A DNA stretch of 64,000 nt from the NCBI GenBank assembly GCA_036504735.1, contig DASXUQ010000010.1:248001-312000 (forward strand), in the 5' to 3' direction. How positions within the stretch are numbered: position 1 is the first letter of the stretch; each line of letters opens with the position of its first letter. The notes below the pieces were generated by a model. That model saw nothing but the letters and a program-made list of their open reading frames with translations. It was not told where the DNA came from and made no database searches. This stretch comes from a bacterium. Its GTDB lineage: Bacteria; Electryoneota; RPQS01. Below are positions 50,787-59,288 of this stretch, piece by piece. The position numbers and the translations under genes are program-made.

Positions 50787-51695
50787 TTACCGTTTTTTGC
50801 CTTTAATGGCGGTTTTCTCCGCCCATTCCAGCACGATAGGCGCCGATACATAGATCGAGGAATAGGTTCCCGTGATCACACCGATAAGCATGGTGAAGCT
50901 GAAGCCGCGCAGCACCGGGCCGCCCCAGATGAACAGCACCAGCACGGTGAGGAACACGGTAAAGGAGGTGATGACGGTACGGGACAGTGTTTCGTTGATG
51001 CTGAGATCCATAATGGAGGCAAGGTTCACGCTGCGAAGCTTCTTCAGGTTCTCACGAATACGGTCATAGACCACGATGGTGTCGTTGAGCGAGTAGCCGA
51101 TGAGGGTGAGAATCGCCGCGAGTACAGAGAGCGAGAACTCATACCCGAAGAAAGAGAGGAAAGCCAAGGTCAGCATGGTGTCATGGAACAGACCCACGAC
51201 GCCGCCAACGGCAAACTTGAACTCGAATCGCCACGAGATATAGACGAGCAGCAGAACCATGGCTACGATTGCAGAGAGGAGGGCCTGTCCGCGCAGTTCG
51301 CGTCCGACCTTGGGGCCGACAACCTGAACATTACGCACCTCGACCGGATTGCCGGGGAACGCCGCCTCGAGTTTCGAACGGATCTGCTGCACGACCTGAT
51401 TGCTGTTCTCCGAGGATTTCATACGGATGGACATTTCCTCGCGCGCGCCCAGTCCGGAGATCGTCTTGACTTCGTCCACGCCCGCACCGGTCAGAGCGTC
51501 ACGGACCTGACCATCGGACACGGGTTTGTCGAACCGTACTTGAACGTCCAGACCGCCCGTGAAGTCAATGGACCAGTTCATCCCGCGAATTGCCATGGAG
51601 ACGATGCCTGCCACGATGATAATGATCGAGATCGTGATGCAGACCCAGCGGGCCTCGATGAACTTGATATTGGTTTTGGGAAACAGGTGAGGCAT
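50787..51695 (-). CDS. secF: Protein translocase subunit SecF
   Basis: An inner-membrane partner of SecD that helps the Sec translocon use the proton gradient late in export. The 302-residue protein has six membrane segments, with the family blocks GMNWSIDFTGGLDVQVRF, NTIVVYDRIRENLKK and NETLSRTVITSFTVFL. Its start codon overlaps the secD stop (TAATG), so translation is coupled. Confidence 0.95.
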   Translation of the reverse strand: MPHLFPKTNIKFIEARWVCITISIIIIVAGIVSMAIRGMNWSIDFTGGLDVQVRFDKPVSDGQVRDALTGAGVDEVKTISGLGAREEMSIRMKSSENSNQVVQQIRSKLEAAFPGNPVEVRNVQVVGPKVGRELRGQALLSAIVAMVLLLVYISWRFEFKFAVGGVVGLFHDTMLTLAFLSFFGYEFSLSVLAAILTLIGYSLNDTIVVYDRIRENLKKLRSVNLASIMDLSINETLSRTVITSFTVFLTVLVLFIWGGPVLRGFSFTMLIGVITGTYSSIYVSAPIVLEWAEKTAIKGKKR

Positions 51696-53770
51696 TAGAT
51701 ACTCAGGGTCTTGAGTTGACGTTTCTCGGTGTAGATGTCATACACCACGCGTGTGATCACGATGGCTGCGAACAGGTTGACCGTGATCCCGACGGTGAGG
51801 GTCAAGGCGAATCCCTTGATGGAACCGGATCCGTAAATCAGCAGGACGATGCCCGCGATAGCGGTCGACACGTGCGAGTCGATAATCGTCGTCCAGGCGC
51901 GGGCGAAACCGGTGTCAATCGCGGCGCGAATGGTCTTGCCCAGCCGCAACTCTTCCCGGATACGTTCGAAGATCAGTACGTTGGTATCTACGGCCATACC
52001 GATGGTCAAAATGATACCCGCAATACCCGGCATGGTGAGCGTGAACTGGAACATGGCGAGAATCGCAAGCTGCAGGAACACGTTGATCACCATCGCCAGG
52101 TCGGCAAGACCGCCGGACAGGCGATAGTACCAGCCCATAAACAGTGCGACGGAGATAAACGCGAGGAACAGACACAACTGGCCCGCCGCGATGGAGTCAC
52201 GTCCGAGAGACGGACCCACCGTGCGTTCTTCGACGACGTGGACCGGGGCAGGCAGGGCGCCGGAACGCAGCACGATGCCGATTTCCTGCGCTTCCGACAT
52301 GTCCGCCAGACCGGTAATAATGGCGCTACCGCCGGAGATCTTATCCTTGATATTGGGAGCCATGTAAACCTTGTCATCAAGGTCAATGGCCATGCGCTTG
52401 CCGACATTAGCGCCGGTGACGCGGGCGAAGATGCGGCCACCGTCACGGTTGAACTTCAGCGTGACGACGGGCTTGCCGGCCTGCTCGGGATCGTAGCCCG
52501 AACCGATGCTGGCCTGCGCGTCTTCCAGCGTCGAGCCGTTCATTTCGGCCTGCTTCTTCACCAGATACAGCACCCATTCTTCCTTACCGGACTGCCGTTC
52601 GGGCACGGCCTTGGCGGACCAGATGAACTGTACGTCGCTGGGAATCAGCTTCTGATATTCACGGCTACTGAGCAGACGCACGACGCGGCTCTTGTTTTCC
52701 GGGGGGACCACGATGTTGTTGGAGCCGCCGACGAACAGCGACAGCAGCGGATGTGCGCGGCTGGTCGTGTCGTTGGAAACTGCCGTATCGCCGGCCGTCT
52801 CACTGAAGAGCTTGCTGGCCTCGGTGGCGCCGGAATCCTTCTTGGCGGCATCGGAAGACGCAAGCTTGGATGTGTCGCCTGCGGTCTTAACGGCGGCCAG
52901 AGCGGAGGAATCTTTTTTCGCGGCAACGGTGTCCAGCGGAGCGCCGGCCTGACGGGCGGCGATCCCCTGATCAAGCTTGGTGAGGATGTCACGCGCGCGG
53001 TCGGGATCGAGAACAATCTTGAACTCCAACAATGCCGTTCGGCCGACGAGGTCGAGCGCGCGTTGCGGGTCTTTGACACCGGGGAGCTCAAGAATGATGC
53101 GGCGGTTGCCGGACTTGGCAATGGAGGGTTCGGAAACACCGAACTGGTCAATGCGATTGCGAAGGATCTGCAGCGAGCGGTCTACGGCATCTTCCGCGGC
53201 CTTGGACAAGGCGGTGATCACAGCCGCATCACTCTGACCGGGGTCGCCCCAATAGCGGTTCAGTGACGTGTGGTCGCGCGAGGCAATCTGCTTCAACACG
53301 TCGAACACGTCCACATCAGTGCCCTGGGTGCGGGACCGCAACTCCGTGAGGAGCCGGTCGTAGGCATCATCCTTACCCTTGGCGATATTGTCCAGCATCT
53401 TGACAATATCCACCTCAAGCACGAGATACATGCCGCCCTGAAGATCCAGACCGAGCTTAATGGCTCTGGGGCGGTAATCCTTGATATCCTGAGCGAATTC
53501 TCCGCGCATGAAGTCAAGCTTCTGCAGAGCCTCCGATTTCTGCTCCGGAGGAAGGCTCGAGGACTCGATCTGGGAGCGGTAGTCCACATCATCTCGATAA
53601 ATGTTCGCCGCGAGGCTATCGAGAGGTATCCCAGAGAGGTTAGAAAGTTGGACTAAGGTCTTTTGTTCCTGTTGGGACAGTTGGTGGTATTTTACCGTCG
53701 GATAGAGGTAATAGACCCCAAGTCCAATCAGGATTAGAACAAGAATCAGGCGACCGCGAATAGATTTCAT
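51695..53770 (-). CDS. secD: Protein translocase subunit SecD with low-complexity insert
   Basis: The 691-residue SecD has the usual first helix, a large periplasmic P1 region and five C-terminal helices. Family blocks are LGLDLQGGMYLVLEVD, NRIDQFGVSEPSI, GRIFARVTGANVGKRMAIDLD and ILTIGMAVDTNVLIFERIREELR. Between about residues 275 and 345 it carries a Ser/Ala/Lys/Asp-rich unstructured stretch (AAKKDSSALAAVKTAGDTSK and on) not found in typical SecD. A promoter matching the consensus lies 48-76 bases upstream. It is coupled to secF. Confidence 0.95.
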   Translation of the reverse strand: MKSIRGRLILVLILIGLGVYYLYPTVKYHQLSQQEQKTLVQLSNLSGIPLDSLAANIYRDDVDYRSQIESSSLPPEQKSEALQKLDFMRGEFAQDIKDYRPRAIKLGLDLQGGMYLVLEVDIVKMLDNIAKGKDDAYDRLLTELRSRTQGTDVDVFDVLKQIASRDHTSLNRYWGDPGQSDAAVITALSKAAEDAVDRSLQILRNRIDQFGVSEPSIAKSGNRRIILELPGVKDPQRALDLVGRTALLEFKIVLDPDRARDILTKLDQGIAARQAGAPLDTVAAKKDSSALAAVKTAGDTSKLASSDAAKKDSGATEASKLFSETAGDTAVSNDTTSRAHPLLSLFVGGSNNIVVPPENKSRVVRLLSSREYQKLIPSDVQFIWSAKAVPERQSGKEEWVLYLVKKQAEMNGSTLEDAQASIGSGYDPEQAGKPVVTLKFNRDGGRIFARVTGANVGKRMAIDLDDKVYMAPNIKDKISGGSAIITGLADMSEAQEIGIVLRSGALPAPVHVVEERTVGPSLGRDSIAAGQLCLFLAFISVALFMGWYYRLSGGLADLAMVINVFLQLAILAMFQFTLTMPGIAGIILTIGMAVDTNVLIFERIREELRLGKTIRAAIDTGFARAWTTIIDSHVSTAIAGIVLLIYGSGSIKGFALTLTVGITVNLFAAIVITRVVYDIYTEKRQLKTLSI

Positions 53771-53817
53771 GGGAAACTTTTCGAAATATGGGCCTTACAC
53801 CGCATCAAGAAACCGCT

Positions 53818-53846
53818 AATATAGTCCTTTTGTCAATCATTGTCAA
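53818..53846 (-). promoter_or_regulatory. Consensus sigma-70 promoter for secD-secF
   Basis: On the minus strand, -35 TTGACA (53846-53841), 17 bp, -10 TATATT (53823-53818). Transcription should begin near 53811, about 40 bases before the secD ATG. Its -35 lies within the last codons of the RluD-family gene. Confidence 0.8.
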
Positions 53847-54837
53847 GGTTTTTGTACGCATCTTCACGTAGTAAGTCCACGATCTTCGTGAGATTGGCGG
53901 GAGGCGGCACTGAGAATTCCAGATCCTCACCTGTAACCGGGTGAAGAAAGCCGAGGGTCTGGGCATGGAGTGCGGCTTCGTCGATATTCTCCAGCAATTC
54001 CGTGTAGAACTTCCGGCGTGCTCCGGCCATGGTGGTCAGCCGTTTATGCCGCCCGCCGTAGGTGACATCCCCGAACAGAGGATGGCCTTCGAACTCCATA
54101 TGAGCACGGATTTGATGGGTACGTCCCGTTTTCAACCGGAGAGAAAGAAGCGTGGTGTCCCTGAATGTTTCGACAACGTGGAAGGTCGTGATGGCAGTCT
54201 TGCCTCCATGCCGGGCAACCGCGATGCGTTTACGGTCGCCGGGATGCCTCGCGAGCGGGGCATCGACAATGCCGTCGGAGACTTGAAACCGCCCCCATAC
54301 GAGGGCCATGTACATTCTGCGCACCGTGCGTGCCGAAAACTGTTCGGTCAGTTTGCGATGTACATTGTCGTTCTTTGCCACAACGAGAAGGCCGGACGTG
54401 CCCTTGTCAAGACGATGGACGATTCCGGGGCGGATGGTGGGTCCGGCATCATCCATGCCGAGATGATGCATCAGGCCGTTGACTAAGGTCCCGCTGAAGT
54501 GGCCATGAGCGGGATGGGTGACCATTCCTTGCGGCTTATTCACCACCAGCAAATAGTCATCTTCGTACACAAATTCGAGCGGGAGGTCTTCAGGTCGGAC
54601 GTCGGAGGGGGGCTGATCGCGGAAAAAAATCTCGATACGTTCGTCGGGGCCAACCTTATAGGACTTCTTGGGCACTTTGCCCTGCACGAACACAAGGCCG
54701 GCGTCAATCAGTTCATGGACCTTATGCCGGGAGATCGACGGGAGTGCCTGCTGAAGGAAGCGGTCAATCCGCACCCGTTGTTGTGCCGGGGCGGTCGTCA
54801 GAAGGAAGGGAGCCGGGTTGGCTGGAGGATTGGGCAT
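53833..54837 (-). CDS. RluD-family 23S rRNA pseudouridine synthase
   Basis: It isomerises specific uridines of large-subunit rRNA. The 334-residue protein has an N-terminal S4 RNA-binding domain (RIDRFLQQALPSISRHKVHELIDAG) and a catalytic domain with IVHRLDKGTSGLLVVAKND, whose Asp is the active residue. RLKTGRTHQIRAHME and GHPLFGDVTYGG follow. The ATG at 54837 begins the family N-terminus; a longer frame upstream is the other frame of lspA. It overlaps lspA by 74 bases. Exact target sites cannot be read. Confidence 0.92.
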   Translation of the reverse strand: MPNPPANPAPFLLTTAPAQQRVRIDRFLQQALPSISRHKVHELIDAGLVFVQGKVPKKSYKVGPDERIEIFFRDQPPSDVRPEDLPLEFVYEDDYLLVVNKPQGMVTHPAHGHFSGTLVNGLMHHLGMDDAGPTIRPGIVHRLDKGTSGLLVVAKNDNVHRKLTEQFSARTVRRMYMALVWGRFQVSDGIVDAPLARHPGDRKRIAVARHGGKTAITTFHVVETFRDTTLLSLRLKTGRTHQIRAHMEFEGHPLFGDVTYGGRHKRLTTMAGARRKFYTELLENIDEAALHAQTLGFLHPVTGEDLEFSVPPPANLTKIVDLLREDAYKNLDND

Positions 54838-55471
54838 TACGTTGGGAATTACTTGTAGATTCTCCGTTACTGGAGTTGTCTGCCCAGGATGATGGCTCTT
54901 CAGCGCCGGAAAGTCCGGCGGCAGGGGTGAGGGCTGGCCGTTCCTCAACTTTGCGCTGTCCGAAAAGGACAATAATGGCCAGAATGACAATGCCAACGGT
55001 GACGCAGGAATCGGCCACGTTAAACACGGCAAACCGTTCCATGATGAAATCCGGCATGTCGACGTCCACGAAGTCTGTGACCTGACTGAACAGAAGCCGG
55101 TCGATGGAGTTGCCAATGGCTCCGGCCAGAAACAGCATGACCGGCCAGCGCAAGGCATCTTTGTGACGCGCGAGCCGGTACAGATAGACGGTCAGGATCA
55201 CCGCGGCCAGCCAGCCGAAAATCAGCAGCGAGCGAATGCCGAAGATCTCGAGACCAAAGGCTATTCCGGGGTTCAGGACATACGTGAGCCGGACGAGGCT
55301 CTCACCGATAAGTGGGACCGGGTGCCCAAGCTGCAGGTATTCCCGAACGAGAATCTTGGTTACCTGATCAAGGGTCACCAGAGCCACGACTCCGGCGAAC
55401 CACGGCCAGACTTTGGCGCGTGCGGATGTTTCCCCGGGGGTTAACAACGAATCCGAAGAGGGAGTGATCAT
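54764..55471 (-). CDS. lspA: Lipoprotein signal peptidase with long polar C-terminal tail
   Basis: It cleaves signal peptides from prolipoproteins in the inner membrane. Four membrane segments are visible. The catalytic Asp pair is in GAIGNSIDRLL and FAVFNVADSCVTVG. The family core ends near residue 172, but the protein runs to 235: the last ~60 residues are Ser/Asn/Pro-rich and unstructured. Most of that tail is encoded in DNA that also encodes the start of the RluD-family gene. The start at 55471 overlaps the DksA-like gene stop by 4 bases. Confidence 0.93.
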   Translation of the reverse strand: MITPSSDSLLTPGETSARAKVWPWFAGVVALVTLDQVTKILVREYLQLGHPVPLIGESLVRLTYVLNPGIAFGLEIFGIRSLLIFGWLAAVILTVYLYRLARHKDALRWPVMLFLAGAIGNSIDRLLFSQVTDFVDVDMPDFIMERFAVFNVADSCVTVGIVILAIIVLFGQRKVEERPALTPAAGLSGAEEPSSWADNSSNGESTSNSQRNAQSSSQPGSLPSDDRPGTTTGAD

Positions 55472-55950
55472 TCGGGCGGGGTATTGTCTTCTTCGTGCTT
55501 CTTCTTGGCCGCGATGGAGAGCCGGGCGTGGGGAATCGCCTCAAGGCGCTTGAATTCGATGGGGTCGCCGGTTTCCTGACAGTACCCGTAGGTTCCAGCC
55601 TCAATCCGTTCGATGGCCTGATCCAGAAGCCGCAGCATTTTGCCCTCACGGCTGGCGAACAGGAACGCTTTTTCCCGCTCCTGAGCGTCCGTCCCCTGGT
55701 CCGCCATGTGATAACTATAGGTGGAATTGTCGCCGGAATACTGATCAATAGTGGAGTCCATTGATGTTTCACGGAGATAATTCAGCTCGCGGAGAATATC
55801 CTTGCGCCTGCGCATGATAATATCGCGGAAGTACTCTTTCCATTCGGGAGAGTAGAACTGCGGCTTTTCTCCGGAGGGCCAGTTACCCTGCGGGGTCGGA
55901 GGCGGGCTGTTTTTTGCCGATTTGGCTTTGTTCGCGGGTTTTGCCGACAT
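55468..55950 (-). CDS. DksA/TraR-family protein with degenerate zinc finger
   Basis: A 160-residue protein with a lysine-rich N-terminus, a coiled-coil middle (WKEYFRDIIMRRRKDILRELNYLRE ... REGKMLRLLDQAIERIEAGTYGYC) and the DksA C-terminal fold (GDPIEFKRLEAIPHARLSI). Only one cysteine of the CxxC...CxxC zinc site is left (YGYCQETG), so zinc binding is unlikely. The acidic tip motif of DksA (DxxDxA) is not clear either. It probably acts at RNA polymerase or as a redox-insensitive variant; it is placed in the conserved ileS-lspA neighbourhood. Confidence 0.82.
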   Translation of the reverse strand: MSAKPANKAKSAKNSPPPTPQGNWPSGEKPQFYSPEWKEYFRDIIMRRRKDILRELNYLRETSMDSTIDQYSGDNSTYSYHMADQGTDAQEREKAFLFASREGKMLRLLDQAIERIEAGTYGYCQETGDPIEFKRLEAIPHARLSIAAKKKHEEDNTPPE

Positions 55951-55986
55951 GGCGCTTCCGTTATGGTTCGGTACCGTTTTCTGTCT

Positions 55987-58900
55987 TTAACACTCTGAAC
56001 TGCGATGGATGGAAACGGTCAAGGAATGTCCGTTCGAATCCAGTTTCACACCGTCTACAACATCTTTAAACTCAAACCGGCGGGCCAAAGTTTCGCGACA
56101 CACGTAGTCGCGATAGGCCTTCAAGGCGTCATTCAGCCGCGGAGATTCGGTCGACAGTTCCACCGTGATGCGGTCGGTGATGTCGAAGCCCGACTGCTTG
56201 CGGAGGTTCTGAATGTGGTGAACCACTTCCCGAGCCAGGCCTTCGGCTTCCAGCTCCTCGGTGACTTCCGTGTCGAGCGCGACGGTCATGTAGCCATCGG
56301 ATTTGAGGGCCAGACCGGGACGCTCGGTGCGGCGAATGAGCATGTCATCGCGCGTCAGGTCGAACTCTTCGAACTGGAACGTTCCACCCATTTCAATCGC
56401 CTGAATCTGTTCATCAGACAGGGCAGCAATTGCCTTTGCGACGTACTGCATACGACCTCCGACCCGTTTGCCGAGCACCTTGAAGTTGGCGGTGACGCTG
56501 CGAGTCACAAGGTCCCTGTCATCGTGCCGCAGTTTCACCGATTTTACATTTAATTCATCGGCGATAATCTGCAAGAACGGTGCCAGTTCTTCTTCGGTGG
56601 AGGCATCCGGGACCACCCAGACCATGCTGGCAAGTGGCTGTCGGACTTTGAGGTTACGCTCCTGGCGTAGGGCGCGGGCAAGGGTCAAGGCTTCCATCAC
56701 GCGGTCCATCTGTGTTTCGAGCGTGGTGTCCCGTTTGGTGGTATCGGAGACCGGGAAGGATGCAAGATGCACGCTCTGAGGTGCAGCGGGGTTCAGGCCG
56801 CGCACGAGATTCTGATAGATGTGCTCGCTCAGGAAGGGCAGGAAGGGGGCCAGCACATGGGTCAGCCCGGACAGGATCTCGTAGAGCGTGGCGTAGGCCG
56901 TGGCCTTGTCGGTGTCACTTTCGGACTTCCAGAAGCGGCGGCGCGAGCGGCGGATGTACCAGTTGGTCAGCAAGTCGAGGAAATGCGAAATCGCCGTGGC
57001 CGCCGTGGCGACGTCGTAGATCTCCAGCGCCGCGGTGACATCGGCCACCATGCGGTGATATTCGGAGACGATCCAGCGGTCCATCAGCGTGGGCCTGGTG
57101 CTGCCCGTGGCTCCCGGCTGATAGTTGTCGATCAGCGCATAGGTCACGAAGAACGAATAGGAATTCCAGTAGGGCAGAATGACGGCGCGGATCGCGTCGC
57201 CGATCTCCTCCTCGCCGAAGCGCTTGGCGTTCCACGGATTGCTCGAATAGAAGATCCAGCGCACGGGATCGGCGCCGAATTTATCGAACAGACCCAAGGG
57301 ATCCACGACATTGCCGACGGACTTGGACATCTTACGGCCTTCGTGGTCGAGCACCAGTTCGGTGCAGATCACGTTCTTGTAGGAGGACCAGTTGCGGGGA
57401 TCGGACCAGTAGCGTTCATCGGCGGCATTGCCGGATCTCTTTGCCTTTTCGAGCTGCGCCTTGGATATCAGGCAGGACGTGGCGAGCAGGGTGTAGAACC
57501 AGCCACGGGTCTGGTCGAGGCCTTCACAGATGAAGTCCGCCGGATATTGCGCGCGGAACTGTTCACTGCTGCCGGGCTCGGCGGGAAAACCGAACTGTCC
57601 CCAGGGCATGAGGCCGGCATTGAACCAACTGTCGAGCACGAAGTTCTCGCGGAACATGTCGCGGCCAGCGGAACTTTTCAGCACGATCTGGTCAATCTGC
57701 GGCTTGTGGGCATCGAAGTCAGGGGGCAGCGTGCCGCCGGACTTCTTGACCAGAGCTTCAAGCTCGGCCATGCTCTCGATACAGACGGATTCGCTGCCAT
57801 CCTCGGTCTGCCAGACGGGAAGCGGGCTTCCCCAGTAGCGCTCGCGGGTGACGTTCCAATCGGAAATATTTTCCAGCCAGTTGCCGAAGCGGCCATCGCG
57901 GATATGCTCCGGTTTCCAGCCGATGAGGCTGTTGGCTTCGAGCATCATGTCGCGCAGCGCGGTCATGCGGATGAACCAGGCGGGGCGGGGGAAATACATC
58001 AGCGGCATGCCCGTGCGGTAGTCGAACGGGTAGCTGTGAGTGTACTTCTCTTTGCCGATCAGCAGATTCTTTGCTTTGAGGGCCTTGAGGATGTCGACAT
58101 CAAGACCTTCCTCGCGGAACCAGCGCCCGGCGAAGGGCGTCACGAAGTCGGCGACGCGGCCATCGCTGTTGACGGCCAGCACCAGCGGCACGCCGTTCTT
58201 GCGCAGGATGCGGAAGTCATCTTCGCCATAATAGGCCAGATGGACAAGTCCCGTACCGTCTTCGGTGGTCACATACTCATCGGCGATAACGCGCATGGCG
58301 GTTTCATGATCGGCGGGCAGCCACTCCCACATGGGCTCGTAGGGCATTCCCGCAAGCTCTCGGCCCAGATGATGTCCGACCAGATGGTGCTTGCCGAGCA
58401 TCGGCGCGATGGCGTGATGCCTTGCCTGAGCGAGAATCAGTTTGTCGCCGGACCTGCCTGCTTCGCAATCTTCCAGCAGTTCTACCGTCACATACTCAAT
58501 GTCGGGGCCGACGGCGACTGCGAGATTGGATAGCAGCGTCCACGGAGTCGTGGTCCATGCGGTGAGATAGGTATTGGCTTCGCCCTTGACGCGGAATTTC
58601 ACATAGAGCGTGAGGTCGGTGACATCCTGATAGCCCTGCGCGACTTCGAAATTGGAAAGGGTTGTTCCTGTGCGCGGGGAGTAGGCCATCACGCGGTAAT
58701 CGCGATACAGGTAACGAGGAGACTGCTCCAGTTTGAGGGCGCGCTCCCGGGCTTCGCCCTGCAGCTCGAGATCCCATGCCTGCTTGAGTGTCCACCAATC
58801 GGACTGAATGTAGTACGGCTGATAGGTGGCGTAGGCGTGCTCGAGATCCACGAAGCGGCCCAGTTTGCTGATGGCCGTTTCCCAGAGTTCCTTGTAGCGG

Positions 58901-59277
58901 AAGACGGTTTTGCGGCACTCGTCGATGAAGCGCTGCTCGCCGATCTTTTCCGCAATTTCAGCCTTGGAAGAAATGCCCAATGCCTTTTCGGCGGTCATCT
59001 CCACGGGCAGGCCGTGGGTATCCCACCCGGCTTTGCGCAGCACGCGGAAGCCCTGCATGGTCTTGAAGCGCGGCCACAGATCCTTGAGGGCTGACTGCAT
59101 CATATGCCCGACGTGGGGCACGCCGTTGGTTCCGGGAGGGCCGTCGTAAAATACGAAATCTCCGAGGGGCGCGGGCTTGGCGACCGACTGCTCGAAAATG
59201 TGTTCCTGCTTCCAGAAGGCCAGCAGTTCACGGTCAATGGCCGGCAGATCTAATTTATTGGGAATCGGTTTCAGCAT
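55987..59277 (-). CDS. ileS: Isoleucyl-tRNA synthetase, eukaryote-like type 2
   Basis: It charges tRNA-Ile. The 1096-residue length and the opening KLDLPAIDRELLAFWKQ fit the type 2 (eukaryote-like) bacterial IleRS. The HIGH motif is PHVGH at residues 54-58 (FYDGPPGTNGVPHVGH), and KMSKS is at about 648 (GRKMSKSVGN). The CP1 editing domain lies between (LTAWTTTPWTLLSNLA, VTTEDGTGLVHLA). No C-terminal Cys4 zinc finger is present, as expected for this type. Type 2 enzymes are known to resist mupirocin. Confidence 0.95.
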   Translation of the reverse strand: MLKPIPNKLDLPAIDRELLAFWKQEHIFEQSVAKPAPLGDFVFYDGPPGTNGVPHVGHMMQSALKDLWPRFKTMQGFRVLRKAGWDTHGLPVEMTAEKALGISSKAEIAEKIGEQRFIDECRKTVFRYKELWETAISKLGRFVDLEHAYATYQPYYIQSDWWTLKQAWDLELQGEARERALKLEQSPRYLYRDYRVMAYSPRTGTTLSNFEVAQGYQDVTDLTLYVKFRVKGEANTYLTAWTTTPWTLLSNLAVAVGPDIEYVTVELLEDCEAGRSGDKLILAQARHHAIAPMLGKHHLVGHHLGRELAGMPYEPMWEWLPADHETAMRVIADEYVTTEDGTGLVHLAYYGEDDFRILRKNGVPLVLAVNSDGRVADFVTPFAGRWFREEGLDVDILKALKAKNLLIGKEKYTHSYPFDYRTGMPLMYFPRPAWFIRMTALRDMMLEANSLIGWKPEHIRDGRFGNWLENISDWNVTRERYWGSPLPVWQTEDGSESVCIESMAELEALVKKSGGTLPPDFDAHKPQIDQIVLKSSAGRDMFRENFVLDSWFNAGLMPWGQFGFPAEPGSSEQFRAQYPADFICEGLDQTRGWFYTLLATSCLISKAQLEKAKRSGNAADERYWSDPRNWSSYKNVICTELVLDHEGRKMSKSVGNVVDPLGLFDKFGADPVRWIFYSSNPWNAKRFGEEEIGDAIRAVILPYWNSYSFFVTYALIDNYQPGATGSTRPTLMDRWIVSEYHRMVADVTAALEIYDVATAATAISHFLDLLTNWYIRRSRRRFWKSESDTDKATAYATLYEILSGLTHVLAPFLPFLSEHIYQNLVRGLNPAAPQSVHLASFPVSDTTKRDTTLETQMDRVMEALTLARALRQERNLKVRQPLASMVWVVPDASTEEELAPFLQIIADELNVKSVKLRHDDRDLVTRSVTANFKVLGKRVGGRMQYVAKAIAALSDEQIQAIEMGGTFQFEEFDLTRDDMLIRRTERPGLALKSDGYMTVALDTEVTEELEAEGLAREVVHHIQNLRKQSGFDITDRITVELSTESPRLNDALKAYRDYVCRETLARRFEFKDVVDGVKLDSNGHSLTVSIHRSSEC

Positions 59278-59288
59278 GTATCTTCGGA

